The notes beneath the pieces were generated by a model. That model had not been told where the DNA came from, ran no database searches, and saw only the letters and a program-made list of their open reading frames with translations. A stretch of 64,000 bases of DNA from Fusobacterium sp. JB019 (lineage in GTDB: Bacteria; Fusobacteriota; Fusobacteriia; Fusobacteriales; Fusobacteriaceae). The first letter of the stretch is position 1, and each line of letters opens with the position of its first letter. The translations under genes and the position numbers were made by a program. Location of the stretch: the NCBI GenBank assembly GCA_030673965.1, contig JAUTCN010000018.1:47476-111475 (forward strand), in the 5' to 3' direction. Shown here in pieces: positions 49,207 to 59,051 of the stretch.

Positions 49207-50205
49207 ATGATAATAGTAACAGGGGCAGCAGGATTTATAGGTAGTGCATTTATATGGAAATTAAACGAAATGGGAATAAATGATATATTAGCAGTGGATA
49301 AAATGAGAACAGAAGAAAAATGGCTTAATTTAAGAAAAAGAGATTATGCTGATTGGATGGATAGAGATAATCTTTTTGAATGGCTAGAAGATGAGAAAAA
49401 TGCTAAAAAAATAACTGCTGTAGCTCATTTTGGAGCTTGTTCAGCAACAACAGAAAAAGATGCAGATTTTTTAATGAGTAATAATTATGGTTACACTAAA
49501 AAATTATTTAAATTTTGTGCAAAGCATAATATAAACTTTGTAAATGCTTCTTCAGCAGCAACTTACGGTGGTGGTGAATTAGGGTATGATGATGATATAA
49601 CAGTTGAGGAATATAAAAAATTAATGCCTCTTAATAAATATGGATATTCTAAAAAATTATTTGATGATTGGTCTTTTAAACAAGAAGAAACTCCAAAGCA
49701 ATGGGTAAGTTGTAAATTCTTTAATGTTTATGGTCCCCAAGAATATCATAAGGGAAGAATGGCATCTATGGTATTCCATACGTTCAATCAATATAAGGAA
49801 AATGGTGGAGTTAAATTATTTAAATCTCATAAAGAAGGATTTAAAGATGGAGAACAATTAAGAGATTTTGTTTATATTAAAGACGTTGTAAATATGTTAT
49901 ATTATTTTTTAACAGAAAAAGTAAAATCAGGAGTATATAATGTGGGAACAGGAAAATCTAGAAGTTTTAAAGATTTATCTATGGCTACAATGAAATCAGC
50001 TTCTAAAAATGAAAATTTAAAAGAAGAAGATGTGGTAGAATTTGTTCCTATGCCTGAAGATTTAAGAGGAAGATATCAGTATTTTACCGAAGCTAAAATG
50101 GAAAAAGCTAGAAAAGCAGGTTATTTAGATAAATTTTATTCATTAGAAGAGGGAGTTTATGATTATGTTGTAAACTATCTATCTAAAGAAGATAAGTATT
50201 TATAG
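49207..50205 (+). CDS. hldD: ADP-L-glycero-D-manno-heptose-6-epimerase
   Basis: Last step of ADP-heptose synthesis for the LPS inner core, 332 residues. The short-chain epimerase fold shows VTGAAGFIGSAFIWKLN at the N terminus, the family-specific HFGACSATTEKDADF, SSAATYG and the catalytic YGYSK. Also visible is FKDGEQLRDFVYIKDV. The start at 49207 follows AGGAGG; earlier in-frame codons overlap the PHP gene end. Its presence implies an outer membrane with heptose-containing LPS. The other heptose genes are not in the window. Confidence 0.95.
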   Translation: MIIVTGAAGFIGSAFIWKLNEMGINDILAVDKMRTEEKWLNLRKRDYADWMDRDNLFEWLEDEKNAKKITAVAHFGACSATTEKDADFLMSNNYGYTKKLFKFCAKHNINFVNASSAATYGGGELGYDDDITVEEYKKLMPLNKYGYSKKLFDDWSFKQEETPKQWVSCKFFNVYGPQEYHKGRMASMVFHTFNQYKENGGVKLFKSHKEGFKDGEQLRDFVYIKDVVNMLYYFLTEKVKSGVYNVGTGKSRSFKDLSMATMKSASKNENLKEEDVVEFVPMPEDLRGRYQYFTEAKMEKARKAGYLDKFYSLEEGVYDYVVNYLSKEDKYL

Positions 50206-50213
50206 GAGGAAAT

Positions 50214-51023
50214 ATGAATCCTTTTTTACTTGTTTTAATTCTTGGGATAGTGGAAGGTATTACTGAATTTTTACCAGTGAGTAGTACTGGGCATATGATA
50301 TTAGTTGAAAAATTTATAAATTGTCCTTATGTTTCAAAAAGTTTTATGGATAATTTTTTAATAATAGTTCAATTTGGAGCTATTATTTCAGTAATATTAT
50401 ATTTTTGGAAAGATATTCATCCCTTTGTAAAATCCAAAGATATTTTTAAGGAGAGAATGTCTCTTTGGAGCAAAATAATAGTTGGAGTTTTACCAGCGGG
50501 AGTAATTGGATTATTAGCAGATGATTATATTACTGAATTTTTTTTAGGAAACACTTTTATAGTTGCTCTGATGTTGATACTTTATGGTATAATTTTATTT
50601 TTTATAGAAGACAAGATAAACAAAGTTAGAAAAATTAATTCAATGAGTGAAATATCATATAAGATTGCTTTTATAATTGGTTTTTTTCAATGTTTAGCTA
50701 TGATTCCAGGAACTTCAAGATCTGGAGCAACAATAATAGGAGCTTTACTTTTAGGTTTATCCAAAGGAGTGGCAGCAGAATTTTCATTTTTCTTAGCTAT
50801 TCCAACAATGATGGGAGCTACACTTTTGAAATTAATGAAGAGTGGTCTTAATTTTACAAATTTAGAATGGGAATTATTAGCTGTTGGTTTTATAGTTTCC
50901 TTTGTAGTTGCTTATCTAGTAATAAAATGGTTTATGGGATACATAAAAACAAGAACATTTAAATTGTTTGGAGTGTATCGTATTATTTTAGGAACTTTAG
51001 TTATTATTTTATTGAATATTTAG
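50214..51023 (+). CDS. uppP: Undecaprenyl-diphosphatase
   Basis: Recycles the lipid carrier for cell-wall and LPS synthesis; an alternative name is BacA, for bacitracin resistance. The 269-residue membrane protein has the EGITEFLPVSSTGHMIL motif at residues 14-30 and PGTSRSGATI near residue 165, both forming the active site, and seven to eight spans. TAGGAGG precedes the ATG, nine bases after hldD, so both envelope genes share a transcript. Confidence 0.96.
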   Translation: MNPFLLVLILGIVEGITEFLPVSSTGHMILVEKFINCPYVSKSFMDNFLIIVQFGAIISVILYFWKDIHPFVKSKDIFKERMSLWSKIIVGVLPAGVIGLLADDYITEFFLGNTFIVALMLILYGIILFFIEDKINKVRKINSMSEISYKIAFIIGFFQCLAMIPGTSRSGATIIGALLLGLSKGVAAEFSFFLAIPTMMGATLLKLMKSGLNFTNLEWELLAVGFIVSFVVAYLVIKWFMGYIKTRTFKLFGVYRIILGTLVIILLNI

Positions 51024-51044
51024 TTTTAATAGAGGGGGAATGCT

Positions 51045-52106
51045 ATGACTGAAGAAACTTTTTTTAAAATTATAAAAAAAGGAAGGGAAATACAAGCTTC
51101 AGATGTACATCTTCTCGTTGGAGAAATTCCAATATTAAGAGTTAATGGAAATTTAATAAAAATAGAAAATTATTCTTCTTTATCTGAAGAAGAGATGGAA
51201 GAAATGCTAAATTTTATTTTAGATAAAGAGGGAAAAAATAAATTAGAATTAGAAAGAGAAATAGATTTATCTTTGAAGGATAAGGATGGAAATTGTAGAT
51301 TGAATATTTTTTATGAGAAAAACAAACTATCAATAGTTATAAGGATAGTAAAAAATAGGATACCAACTTTAAAAGAATTAAACATTAATGAAAAAATTTA
51401 TGATTTTTTAGATTCTAAACAAGGTTTATTAATTATAGCTGGGAAAAGTGGAAGTGGGAAAAGTACAACAATAGCTTCTATTATAGAAGAAATTAATAAA
51501 AATAAAGCATGTAATATATTAACTATAGAAGATCCTATAGAGTATATATTTGAAAATAAAGAAAGTATAATAAGACAAAGAGAAATAGGAGAGGATGTAA
51601 CTGATTTTTCATCAGGAATAAAATCTTCCTTGCGTCAAGATACAGATATAATAATGGTAGGAGAGTTAAGGGATTTAGAAAGTATTGAAATGGCTATAGT
51701 AGGAGCAGAAACAGGTCATTTAGTTATATCAACTCTTCATACAACAGGGGCTATAGACACTATAGATAGAATAGTTTCAATGTTTTCAAATGAAAAAAAA
51801 GAATTTATTCAAAGGATTTTATCAACAAATTTAATTGGAGTTATTTATCAAGAATTTATAGAAAATATAACTCAAGATAAAAAAACAAAGGTTCCTTTAT
51901 GTGAAATGATGTATGTGAATAAAGGAATTAGTAATTTAATAAGAACAGGACGTACAAATCAGATTTCTTCTTTCATAGAAGTTAGTGGAAGAAAAGGGAT
52001 ATTAAATAAAAAAGAATGTTTAAAATCTCTTTATAGGAATGATAAAATAAATAATAAAACATATGAAGAATATTTAAGAAAAATAAGAAGAGAAGAAACT
52101 TTATAG
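51045..52106 (+). CDS. pilT: PilT-like type IV pilus retraction ATPase
   Basis: A 353-residue secretion ATPase. The N-terminal ASDVHLLVG segment, the P loop GKSGSGKSTT near residue 130, the Asp box EDPIEYI, the RQREIGEDV segment and the His box VISTLHTTGAIDTIDR all fit PilT. Relatives depolymerise type IV pili for twitching and DNA uptake. No pilus assembly genes surround it, but a ComEA-like DNA-binding protein is encoded two genes on and a pseudopilin-like protein at 28441. GAGGGGG sets the start. Confidence 0.9.
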   Translation: MTEETFFKIIKKGREIQASDVHLLVGEIPILRVNGNLIKIENYSSLSEEEMEEMLNFILDKEGKNKLELEREIDLSLKDKDGNCRLNIFYEKNKLSIVIRIVKNRIPTLKELNINEKIYDFLDSKQGLLIIAGKSGSGKSTTIASIIEEINKNKACNILTIEDPIEYIFENKESIIRQREIGEDVTDFSSGIKSSLRQDTDIIMVGELRDLESIEMAIVGAETGHLVISTLHTTGAIDTIDRIVSMFSNEKKEFIQRILSTNLIGVIYQEFIENITQDKKTKVPLCEMMYVNKGISNLIRTGRTNQISSFIEVSGRKGILNKKECLKSLYRNDKINNKTYEEYLRKIRREETL

Positions 52107-52115
52107 GAGAAAAAA

Positions 52116-53513
52116 TTGGAAATAAAATTAGATTTTAAAAGTAAAGAAAATACTATTTTAGAATTTAAAAGGATATTATTAGGGGATATAAATATAGAGA
52201 AATTTTCTGTAAAAACTTTAGAAGAAAATGAAGATGAAATATCCTTAGAAATAAGCGCAGATAAATTAAAAAAAGTATTTACTTTAAAAAATTATACTGA
52301 TAATATGGTGGATCAAAAAACAGTAATGACAAAAGCAGGACTGTTATTATTATTTGAAAAAAAATATCCATGGGGAGCATTGGTAGGAGTAAGACCAACT
52401 AAATTAGTTAGAAGATTTCTTGTTATGGGATATTCTTTTGAAGAAATTGATGAAATATTAGAAAAATTATATTTTGTATTTCCTGAGAAGAGAAAATTAT
52501 TGTTAGAAGTTGTAAAAACAGAAAATAAATATTTGAATGATGAAGGACTAAATATGTATGTTGGAATTCCATATTGTCCAACAAGATGTAAATATTGTTC
52601 TTTTGCTTCTTATGAAATAAACAGTAAATTAGGGAGTTTTTATGATGATTTTGTAAAAACATTAATAGAAGAAATAGAGTTAACTGGAGAAATGCTAAAA
52701 GGAAAAAATTATAACATAGAATCTTTATATTTTGGAGGAGGAACTCCGAGTATTTTAAAAGAAAAAGATTTAGAAAAGATAATAAAAACCTTATATAAAA
52801 ATATTGATTTAAGTAACTTAAAAGAATTTACATTTGAAGCTGGAAGAGAGGATACTTTAAATATAAAAAAATTAAATATATTAAAGAATCTGGGAGTGGA
52901 CAGGGTTAGTTTAAATCCACAGAGTTTTAATGAAACAGTTTTAAAAGATTTAAATAGAAATTTTGATAGAAAACATTTTGATGAAATGTTTAAAGAAATA
53001 AAAAAACTAGGATTCATTGTAAATATGGATTTTATAATAGGATTACCAGGAGAGAATGTAGATGATATTCTAAATACTTTAGAACAAGTTAAAAATTACG
53101 AAATAGATAATTTTACAATACATACCTTAGCTATAAAAAAAGGTTCTAATTTAATAAAAGATAATTATAAAATAGGAAAAATAGAGAATGAAAGAATAGA
53201 CAATAAAATAAAAGAGATCATAACTTTAAAAAAATTATATCCTTATTATCTTTACAGACAAAAAAATACTCATGAATGGGGAGAAAATATAGGATATTCT
53301 CTTTTAGGAAAAGAATCTATTTTTAATATTGAAATGATAGAGGAAAATCAATCAACAATTGGATTAGGTGGAGGAGCTATAAGTAAAAAAGTAGAGAAGA
53401 TAAGTAAAACTAGATTAGCTATAGAAAGATTTATAAATCCTAAAGATCCTTATATGTATATATGCGAGATGAAAGAAAGAGTAAAACAAAAAAATAAACT
53501 TTTTGAATTTTAA
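52116..53513 (+). CDS. HemZ-like radical SAM protein
   Basis: A 465-residue radical SAM enzyme with the cluster motif CPTRCKYCSF near residue 155 and a following GGGTPS SAM-binding segment near residue 207. The N-terminal extension of about 140 residues is as in Bacillus HemZ, annotated as an oxygen-independent coproporphyrinogen III dehydrogenase. Whether it makes heme here or acts in another radical reaction is unsure, because no other heme genes are in view. The start is a TTG after TAGGAGA, nine bases after pilT. Its stop overlaps the next long open frame. Confidence 0.8.
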   Translation: MEIKLDFKSKENTILEFKRILLGDINIEKFSVKTLEENEDEISLEISADKLKKVFTLKNYTDNMVDQKTVMTKAGLLLLFEKKYPWGALVGVRPTKLVRRFLVMGYSFEEIDEILEKLYFVFPEKRKLLLEVVKTENKYLNDEGLNMYVGIPYCPTRCKYCSFASYEINSKLGSFYDDFVKTLIEEIELTGEMLKGKNYNIESLYFGGGTPSILKEKDLEKIIKTLYKNIDLSNLKEFTFEAGREDTLNIKKLNILKNLGVDRVSLNPQSFNETVLKDLNRNFDRKHFDEMFKEIKKLGFIVNMDFIIGLPGENVDDILNTLEQVKNYEIDNFTIHTLAIKKGSNLIKDNYKIGKIENERIDNKIKEIITLKKLYPYYLYRQKNTHEWGENIGYSLLGKESIFNIEMIEENQSTIGLGGGAISKKVEKISKTRLAIERFINPKDPYMYICEMKERVKQKNKLFEF

Positions 53514-53532
53514 AATTAAAGAAGGTGATTTT

Positions 53533-54030
53533 TTGAAAAAGATAATAAAAAGAATAGTGTATTTATTTTTTTTAATATCTATATTAACATATTCTATGGA
53601 TACAGAATATAAAATTAATTATAGTGATTCTTCTTCGGGGAAATTAGATATAAATTTAGCAACAAAATCTCAAATGTTAAAAGCAGGAGTAGCCCAAAGT
53701 TATGTTTATAAAATTTTAGAATTTAGGACTTTAGTAGGAGGAATTGATAATTTTAATCAATTAAATAGAATAAAAGGTATTGGTAAAAGTACTTGTAATA
53801 AATTAAAAAAATATTTTATAATAGATGAAGTGCCTGAGTATAAAGAATTATATATTAATAGAGCAGATGATAAAATTTTAAAATATTATGGGTTTGAAAA
53901 AAAGCAAATAAAATTACTTAGAAAATATTTGAAAGAAAATAATTTGATATTAGATAATAGAGAAATAAAGAAAATATTAACTAAAAAACAGTATAATGAA
54001 TATAAAGATATAATAAATTATAATCAATAA
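53533..54030 (+). CDS. ComEA-like helix-hairpin-helix secreted protein
   Basis: A 165-residue protein with a signal peptide (residues 1-22) and a double helix-hairpin-helix unit at about residues 37-95 (KLDINLATKSQM ... LNRIKGIGKSTCNKL). It is similar to ComEA and its competence relatives that bind DNA outside the membrane. A second, looser repeat follows (about 100-160). The start is TTG 53533 behind AAGGTGAT; the frame extends to 53503 but that part overlaps the radical SAM gene. Together with pilT it suggests a DNA-uptake pathway. Confidence 0.75.
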   Translation: MKKIIKRIVYLFFLISILTYSMDTEYKINYSDSSSGKLDINLATKSQMLKAGVAQSYVYKILEFRTLVGGIDNFNQLNRIKGIGKSTCNKLKKYFIIDEVPEYKELYINRADDKILKYYGFEKKQIKLLRKYLKENNLILDNREIKKILTKKQYNEYKDIINYNQ

Positions 54031-54052
54031 AAAAATAGGAAGGTGACATATA

Positions 54053-54952
54053 ATGGAAAGCAGAATGATAAGAGGAGCCAGTAAAAATGCAAGATTTTTT
54101 GTGATAGATTCCACGGAAATAGTGCAAGAGGCTTTGAATATACATAAATGTAGTCCAACAGCAATAAATGCTTTTGGAAGATTTTTAACAGCAGGTTTAA
54201 TCATGGGAGGAACATTAAAAGGAAAAGATTTACTATCAATAGTTACTGATACTGATGGACTTGTAAATCAAATGATAGTTACAGCAAATGGAGAAGGAGA
54301 AGTTAAGGGATATTTAAATAATCCTCAAGCTGATTTACCAAATAAGCAGTTAACTAATAAACCTGATGTAGCTAATTTAATAGGAAAAGGAACTCTTAGA
54401 GTAATAAAAGATATGGGTTTAAAAGAACCTTATGTTGGACTTTCTGAAATCGTATCAGGAGAAATAGCAGAAGATGTAGCTTATTATTATGTTACTTCTG
54501 AACAAATTCCAACAGTGATAGCTTTAGGAGTTGAATTATCTGATGAGAAAACGGTTAAAGTTGCAGGGGGGTATATGATTCAATTATTCCCAGATGCAGA
54601 TGATAAATTTATAGATCTTTTAGAAGAAAAAATAAAAGCAATGAGAAATATAACTGAGCTTTTAAAAGGTGGAATGGATTTAGAAAGAATAGTTAAATTA
54701 ATTTATGAAGATATGACAGATGAAAATTATGAAAAATTAATAGAGTCTTATGAAGTATTAGAATCTAAGAATGTTAAATATTTTTGTAATTGTAATAAAG
54801 AAAAATATTATAAAGGATTAATTACTTTAGGAAAAGAAGAAATTGAAAAAGTTTTAAATGAAACTGGTGGAGAAATAGAAACAGAATGTCATTTTTGTGG
54901 TAAAAGATACAAATTTAATAGAGATGACTTAAAAGAATTTTTAGAAAAATAA
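54053..54952 (+). CDS. hslO: Redox-regulated chaperonin Hsp33
   Basis: A 299-residue holdase activated by oxidation. The C-terminal zinc centre CNC...CHFC (cysteines near 246, 248, 279 and 282) is complete, and the N-terminal domain includes RTSTNARF-like GASKNARFF, AFGRFLTAGLIMG, and VKGYLNNPQADLP. AAGGTGAC precedes the ATG. It is the last gene of the run begun by the PHP gene, followed by a terminator. Confidence 0.94.
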   Translation: MESRMIRGASKNARFFVIDSTEIVQEALNIHKCSPTAINAFGRFLTAGLIMGGTLKGKDLLSIVTDTDGLVNQMIVTANGEGEVKGYLNNPQADLPNKQLTNKPDVANLIGKGTLRVIKDMGLKEPYVGLSEIVSGEIAEDVAYYYVTSEQIPTVIALGVELSDEKTVKVAGGYMIQLFPDADDKFIDLLEEKIKAMRNITELLKGGMDLERIVKLIYEDMTDENYEKLIESYEVLESKNVKYFCNCNKEKYYKGLITLGKEEIEKVLNETGGEIETECHFCGKRYKFNRDDLKEFLEK

Positions 54953-54959
54953 AATATTT

Positions 54960-54995
54960 TAAAATAGGAAATATAATTATTTCCTATTTTTTTTA
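54960..54995 (+). terminator. Terminator after hslO
   Basis: AAAATAGGAAATA pairs with TATTTCCTATTTT over a four-base loop and ends in eight T residues. Confidence 0.9.
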
Positions 54996-55005
54996 TGTTT
55001 TTTTA

Positions 55006-55027
55006 TATAATAGGACATCTGTCCTAT
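55006..55027 (+). promoter_or_regulatory. nupC -10 element with overlapping palindromic operator
   Basis: TATAAT at 55006-55011 is followed and overlapped by ATAGGACA (55010-55017), a two-base centre, and TGTCCTAT (55020-55027), an 8-bp inverted repeat at the expected start site. The size suits a dimeric regulator; a Crp/Fnr-family gene lies next to nupC. The half-site (TGTCC) is not the classical Crp or Fnr sequence. Confidence 0.55.
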
Positions 55028-55118
55028 AAAAAAAAATAGAATAGTTGTACTCTTTATATAGAACAAAATTTTCTAAAAAAAATCTTTTCAACAAAAAAAA
55101 GAACAGAGGGTGATGGAA

Positions 55119-56324
55119 ATGAGGGGAATAGTAGGAATTGTAGTAGTTATTTTTATAGGGTGGTTATTATCTTATGAAAGAAAAAGTGTAAACTGGAGAA
55201 TTATTGGGGCAGGATTTTCACTTCAAATTTTATTTGCATTTATTGTTTTAAAAACTAAAGTGGGTGCTTATATTTTAGGAAAGATGGCAGCAGGAATTTC
55301 CAGTATAATGTTTCAAGCTAATGCGGGAATAAGTTTTTTGTTTGGAAGTTTAGGCTCTCCTGATAATTTAGGTATGATATTTGCATTTCAAGTTTTACCT
55401 TTGATTGTTTTTTTTGGAGCGTTAGTTTCTGTTTTATATTATCTAGGAATTATGCAATTAGTAATAAAATATATAGGAGGTTTTATAGGTAAAGTTGTAG
55501 GTACTAAAGAAGTTGAATCTATCTCAGCAGCAGCGAATATATTTTTAGGACAAACAGATGCTCCTCTTTTAGTAAAACCTTATATATCCAATTTAAGTCG
55601 GTCAGAATTATTTGCAGTTTTAACTGGTGGGGTTGCCTCTGTTTCAGGAACAGTTTTAGCAGGTTATGCAGCTTTGGGAGTTCCCATGAAATATTTAATT
55701 GCAGGATCATTTATGGCAGCTCCAAGTGGTCTTATTTTTGCAAAGTTAATAATGCCAGAAAAATCTGGAAATATAAAAGATAATAAAAAAGTTGTGTTTC
55801 ATAAAAGTGAAGCAGTGAATATAGCTGATGCAGCAGCAAAAGGAACTATGGATGGATTGAAAATGGCAGTTTCTATGGGGGCATTGTTAGTTGCGTTTAT
55901 AGGATTGATAACTTTGGCGAATACTATAGTTGCTGACATAGGTGGATTTTTTGGAGTGAATATTACAATTCAAAAAATATTAGGATATTTATTTTCTCCT
56001 TTAGCTTATGTTATGGGAATTCCTTGGAATGAAGCAGTTACAGCAGGAAGTCTTTTAGGAGAAAAGATGGTATTAAATGAATTTGTTGCATATGCTTCTT
56101 TTGGTAAAATAATGGATGGATTATCAGAAAAGACAATAACAATTATGAGTTTTGCTCTTTTAGGATTTGCAAATATTTCTTCAATAGCAATTTTAATAGG
56201 AGGAGTTGGAGGATTAGCTCCTGATAGGAAAAAAGATATTGCTAAAATGGGGGTAAGAGCTATCTTAGGAGGATTTTTGGCATCAATATTAAATGGGATA
56301 ATAGCAGGAGTATTTTTTGGATAA
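55119..56324 (+). CDS. NupC-family nucleoside:cation symporter
   Basis: A 401-residue concentrative nucleoside transporter. About ten membrane spans, with the family features LVFQVLPLIVFFGAL-like FAFQVLPLIVFFG near residue 90, EVESISAAANIFLGQTDAPLLVKPYI near residue 140, LTGGVASVSGTVLAGYA near residue 175 and the MAAPSGL motif. The substrate-site residues NxxxGQT are visible. The start at 55119 is chosen because AGAGGG lies eight bases before it; GTG 55110 and ATG 55113 are in frame but too close to that site. It supplies nucleosides to the pdp-deoC-deoB-cdd operon. Confidence 0.92.
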   Translation: MRGIVGIVVVIFIGWLLSYERKSVNWRIIGAGFSLQILFAFIVLKTKVGAYILGKMAAGISSIMFQANAGISFLFGSLGSPDNLGMIFAFQVLPLIVFFGALVSVLYYLGIMQLVIKYIGGFIGKVVGTKEVESISAAANIFLGQTDAPLLVKPYISNLSRSELFAVLTGGVASVSGTVLAGYAALGVPMKYLIAGSFMAAPSGLIFAKLIMPEKSGNIKDNKKVVFHKSEAVNIADAAAKGTMDGLKMAVSMGALLVAFIGLITLANTIVADIGGFFGVNITIQKILGYLFSPLAYVMGIPWNEAVTAGSLLGEKMVLNEFVAYASFGKIMDGLSEKTITIMSFALLGFANISSIAILIGGVGGLAPDRKKDIAKMGVRAILGGFLASILNGIIAGVFFG

Positions 56325-56326
56325 TA

Positions 56327-56968
56327 TTAAAGTTCTTCAGCTAGATCTAAAAATTTTTCTTTATCAATAACAATTATAGAATGTTTAGTTTTGATAATGA
56401 TATTTTCTTTGAGAAGATATTTTATAACTCTAGTAAGATTTCTATAACTAGAATTTAATTTAATAGATAATTCTTTTAAAGAATCGAAGTAAATTTTAAA
56501 ATTATTTTGAATAATATAATTAACAAGTAAAGATTTTAGATTTAGAGATTTATTCGCAATAACAATATGATTAGTATCAAGAATTTTTTTATTAGTTTCA
56601 ATACATAAAAGTTTCCAAAAATAAACATTGTCATTTAAAAAAATATCAATAATATTAAAGGGTAATAAAATTATAGTGGTGTCTCCAATGGCAGAGACAT
56701 CGTATATAGTATTGCATTTGTTAACATACTCAACATCTCCAAAAAAATCTCCTTTTTCAAGAGAGTTTAAAAAAAGATGTTTTCCAGAGGATGTTATATA
56801 TGAAATTTCAACTTTACCCTTTACAATAAAATATATATTATTTACTTTGTTGTGTGAGTTTAAAATTATTTCATTTGGAGAATAATTTTTTATAAAAATT
56901 TTAGATTTGATTTTAGGGGTAATTATATGTGAAAGATGATTGTTATAGATATAGTCGTCAATATTCAT
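56327..56968 (-). CDS. Crp/Fnr-family transcription regulator
   Basis: A 213-residue regulator with an N-terminal cyclic nucleotide-binding-like jelly roll (about 15-130), a connecting helix, and a C-terminal helix-turn-helix (about 160-205; LKELSIKLNSSYRNLTRVIKYLL). The cysteines are scattered and do not form an Fnr-type N-terminal cluster. It lies between nupC and pdp, on the opposite strand, so control of nucleoside uptake and breakdown is likely, as for YeiL-like proteins. The ligand is not evident. Confidence 0.85.
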   Translation of the reverse strand: MNIDDYIYNNHLSHIITPKIKSKIFIKNYSPNEIILNSHNKVNNIYFIVKGKVEISYITSSGKHLFLNSLEKGDFFGDVEYVNKCNTIYDVSAIGDTTIILLPFNIIDIFLNDNVYFWKLLCIETNKKILDTNHIVIANKSLNLKSLLVNYIIQNNFKIYFDSLKELSIKLNSSYRNLTRVIKYLLKENIIIKTKHSIIVIDKEKFLDLAEEL

Positions 56969-57047
56969 TTTAGCTCCTTAAAAATAAAAATATGTAATAT
57001 AATTATATCATAAGATGAAAATAAAAGATAAAATAGAGGAGGAAATT

Positions 57048-58361
57048 ATGAGAGCAGTAGATATAATACAAGACAAAAGAGATGGTAAAATTCTTTCTAA
57101 AGAGGAAATTAGTTTTCTTTTAGATGGTTATTTAAAAGGTGAAATTCCTGATTATCAAATGTCATCTTTTTTAATGGCAGTATATTTTAAAGGGATGTCT
57201 AAAGAAGAATTGAAAGTGTTTACGGAAAAAATGGTGAATAGTGGAGAAATAATAAAATTTGAAGGAGTGAATAAATTTTTAATAGATAAACATTCTACTG
57301 GTGGAGTTGGAGATAAAACAACAATTGCTTTAGCTGGTTTGTTTGCTAGTTTTGATATAGGGACTGCTAAACTTTCTGGTAGAGGGCTTGGACATACAGG
57401 AGGAACAATAGATAAATTTGAATCAATAGAAGGATTTACTTTTCCTCAAACAAAGGAAGAATTAATATGTATGACAAATACAACAGGAACTGGAGTAATG
57501 GGAGCTTCAAGTAAAATAGTTCCACTTGATAAAAAAATATATGCGTTAAGGGATGTTACAGCTACAGTTCAGAGTATACCATTAATTGCAAGTTCAATAA
57601 TGAGTAAAAAACTTGCAGTTCATGCAGATGGTTTAATTTTGGATGTTAAAGTTGGTTCAGGAGCTTTTATGAAAAATATTGAAGAAGCAAGAAAATTAGC
57701 AAAATCTATGTTGGATATAGGGGAAAGTTTTGGAAGAAAAGTAGCAGCAATATTAACTAATATGGATGAACCTCTAGGATTAGCAGTAGGAAATTCAAAT
57801 GAAGTAATAGAAGCAATAGAAACTTTAAAAGGAAAAGGACCTGAAGATTTTACAGAACTTGTAGAGACTCTAACAGCAATGGCTCTAATGATAAAGGGTG
57901 ATGTTAAAGATTTAGAAACAGGTAAATTAAAAGTTAAAGAAGTTATAGAGTCAGGGAAGGCAATTAAATATTTAAAAGATTTTATAAAATATGCAGGAGG
58001 AAATCCTGATTTGACAGATGATTATTCTTTATTACCTTTAGCTAAAAATGAATTTTTAGTTAAAGCTGATTGTAATGGTTGGGTAAAGGGAATAGAAGCA
58101 GAAAAAGTAGGAAAAGCGGGAATGGTTTTAGGAGCAGGAAGAGCAACAAAAGAAGATATTATAGATCATTCAGTAGGTGTTATTCTTAATAAAAAAACAG
58201 GAGATAAAGTTAAAATAGGAGATGTTATAGCTAAACTGCAATATAATGATAATAAAAACTTAGATTCATCTATTAATTTTATAAAGGAAGCTTTTGAAAT
58301 TTCAAAAGAAAAAGCTATACCTAAAAAAGTAATATTTGAAATTCATACTGTAAATATATAG
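57048..58361 (+). CDS. pdp: Pyrimidine-nucleoside phosphorylase
   Basis: A 437-residue phosphorylase that splits uridine, thymidine or deoxyuridine with phosphate. The signature DKHSTGGVGDKT near residue 82 and the SGRGLGHTGGTIDKFES near residue 110 are diagnostic; the C-terminal glycine-rich domain is complete. The broad-specificity Firmicute type is more likely than thymidine-only DeoA, but the two are hard to separate by eye. The start at 57048 follows GAGGAGG; the frame begins 33 bases earlier without a ribosome site. First gene of the four-gene nucleoside operon. Confidence 0.92.
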   Translation: MRAVDIIQDKRDGKILSKEEISFLLDGYLKGEIPDYQMSSFLMAVYFKGMSKEELKVFTEKMVNSGEIIKFEGVNKFLIDKHSTGGVGDKTTIALAGLFASFDIGTAKLSGRGLGHTGGTIDKFESIEGFTFPQTKEELICMTNTTGTGVMGASSKIVPLDKKIYALRDVTATVQSIPLIASSIMSKKLAVHADGLILDVKVGSGAFMKNIEEARKLAKSMLDIGESFGRKVAAILTNMDEPLGLAVGNSNEVIEAIETLKGKGPEDFTELVETLTAMALMIKGDVKDLETGKLKVKEVIESGKAIKYLKDFIKYAGGNPDLTDDYSLLPLAKNEFLVKADCNGWVKGIEAEKVGKAGMVLGAGRATKEDIIDHSVGVILNKKTGDKVKIGDVIAKLQYNDNKNLDSSINFIKEAFEISKEKAIPKKVIFEIHTVNI

Positions 58362-58405
58362 ATAAAAAATAAAAAAAAGAATATACTAATAAGGAGAAAT
58401 AAAAA

Positions 58406-59050
58406 ATGAAAATAAATAAATATATCGATCATACACTTTTAAAGGCTGTAGCAACATCAGAAGATATTGAGAAATTATGTGAGGAAGCTAAAGAATATAA
58501 CTTTGCTTCAGTGTGTGTAAATAGTTGTTATGTAAAAACATGTTTTGAAATATTAAAGGGTACAGATGTTAAGGTTTGTGCAGTTATTGGATTTCCTTTG
58601 GGAGCAATGTCAACAGCAAGCAAAATTTTTGAAGCTAAGGATTGTATAAAAAATGGAGCTAAAGAAGTAGATATGGTTATAAATGTGGGGATGCTAAAAG
58701 CCAAAAAATATAACTATATTGAAGAAGAAATACGAAAAATAAAAGAAGCTGTAGGAGAAAATATATTAAAAGTAATAATTGAAACTTGTTATTTAACAGA
58801 TGCTGAAAAAATTAAAGTTTGCGAACTTTCAATGAAGGCTCATGCTGATTTTGTAAAGACTTCAACAGGATTTGGAACAGGAGGTGCAACTTTTGAAGAT
58901 GTAGCTTTAATGAAAAAAGTAGTTGGAAATATTTGTAAAGTTAAGGCTTCTGGTGGAGTAAGAGATTTAAAAACAGCATTAAAATATATTGAAATAGGAG
59001 CAGAAAGACTTGGAACGAGTTCAGGAATTAAACTTATGAAAGGAGAGTAA
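58406..59050 (+). CDS. deoC: Deoxyribose-phosphate aldolase
   Basis: A 214-residue class I aldolase that splits deoxyribose-5-phosphate into acetaldehyde and glyceraldehyde-3-phosphate. The Schiff-base lysine lies in [10 protein letters not shown] near residue 151, and the conserved YIDHTLLK starts the protein. The central VDMVINVG and the late [13 protein letters not shown] are typical. AAGGAG before the ATG; only one base separates its stop from deoB. Confidence 0.96.
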   Translation: MKINKYIDHTLLKAVATSEDIEKLCEEAKEYNFASVCVNSCYVKTCFEILKGTDVKVCAVIGFPLGAMSTASKIFEAKDCIKNGAKEVDMVINVGMLKAKKYNYIEEEIRKIKEAVGENILKVIIETCYLTDAEKIKVCELSMKAHADFVKTSTGFGTGGATFEDVALMKKVVGNICKVKASGGVRDLKTALKYIEIGAERLGTSSGIKLMKGE

Positions 59051-59051
59051 T

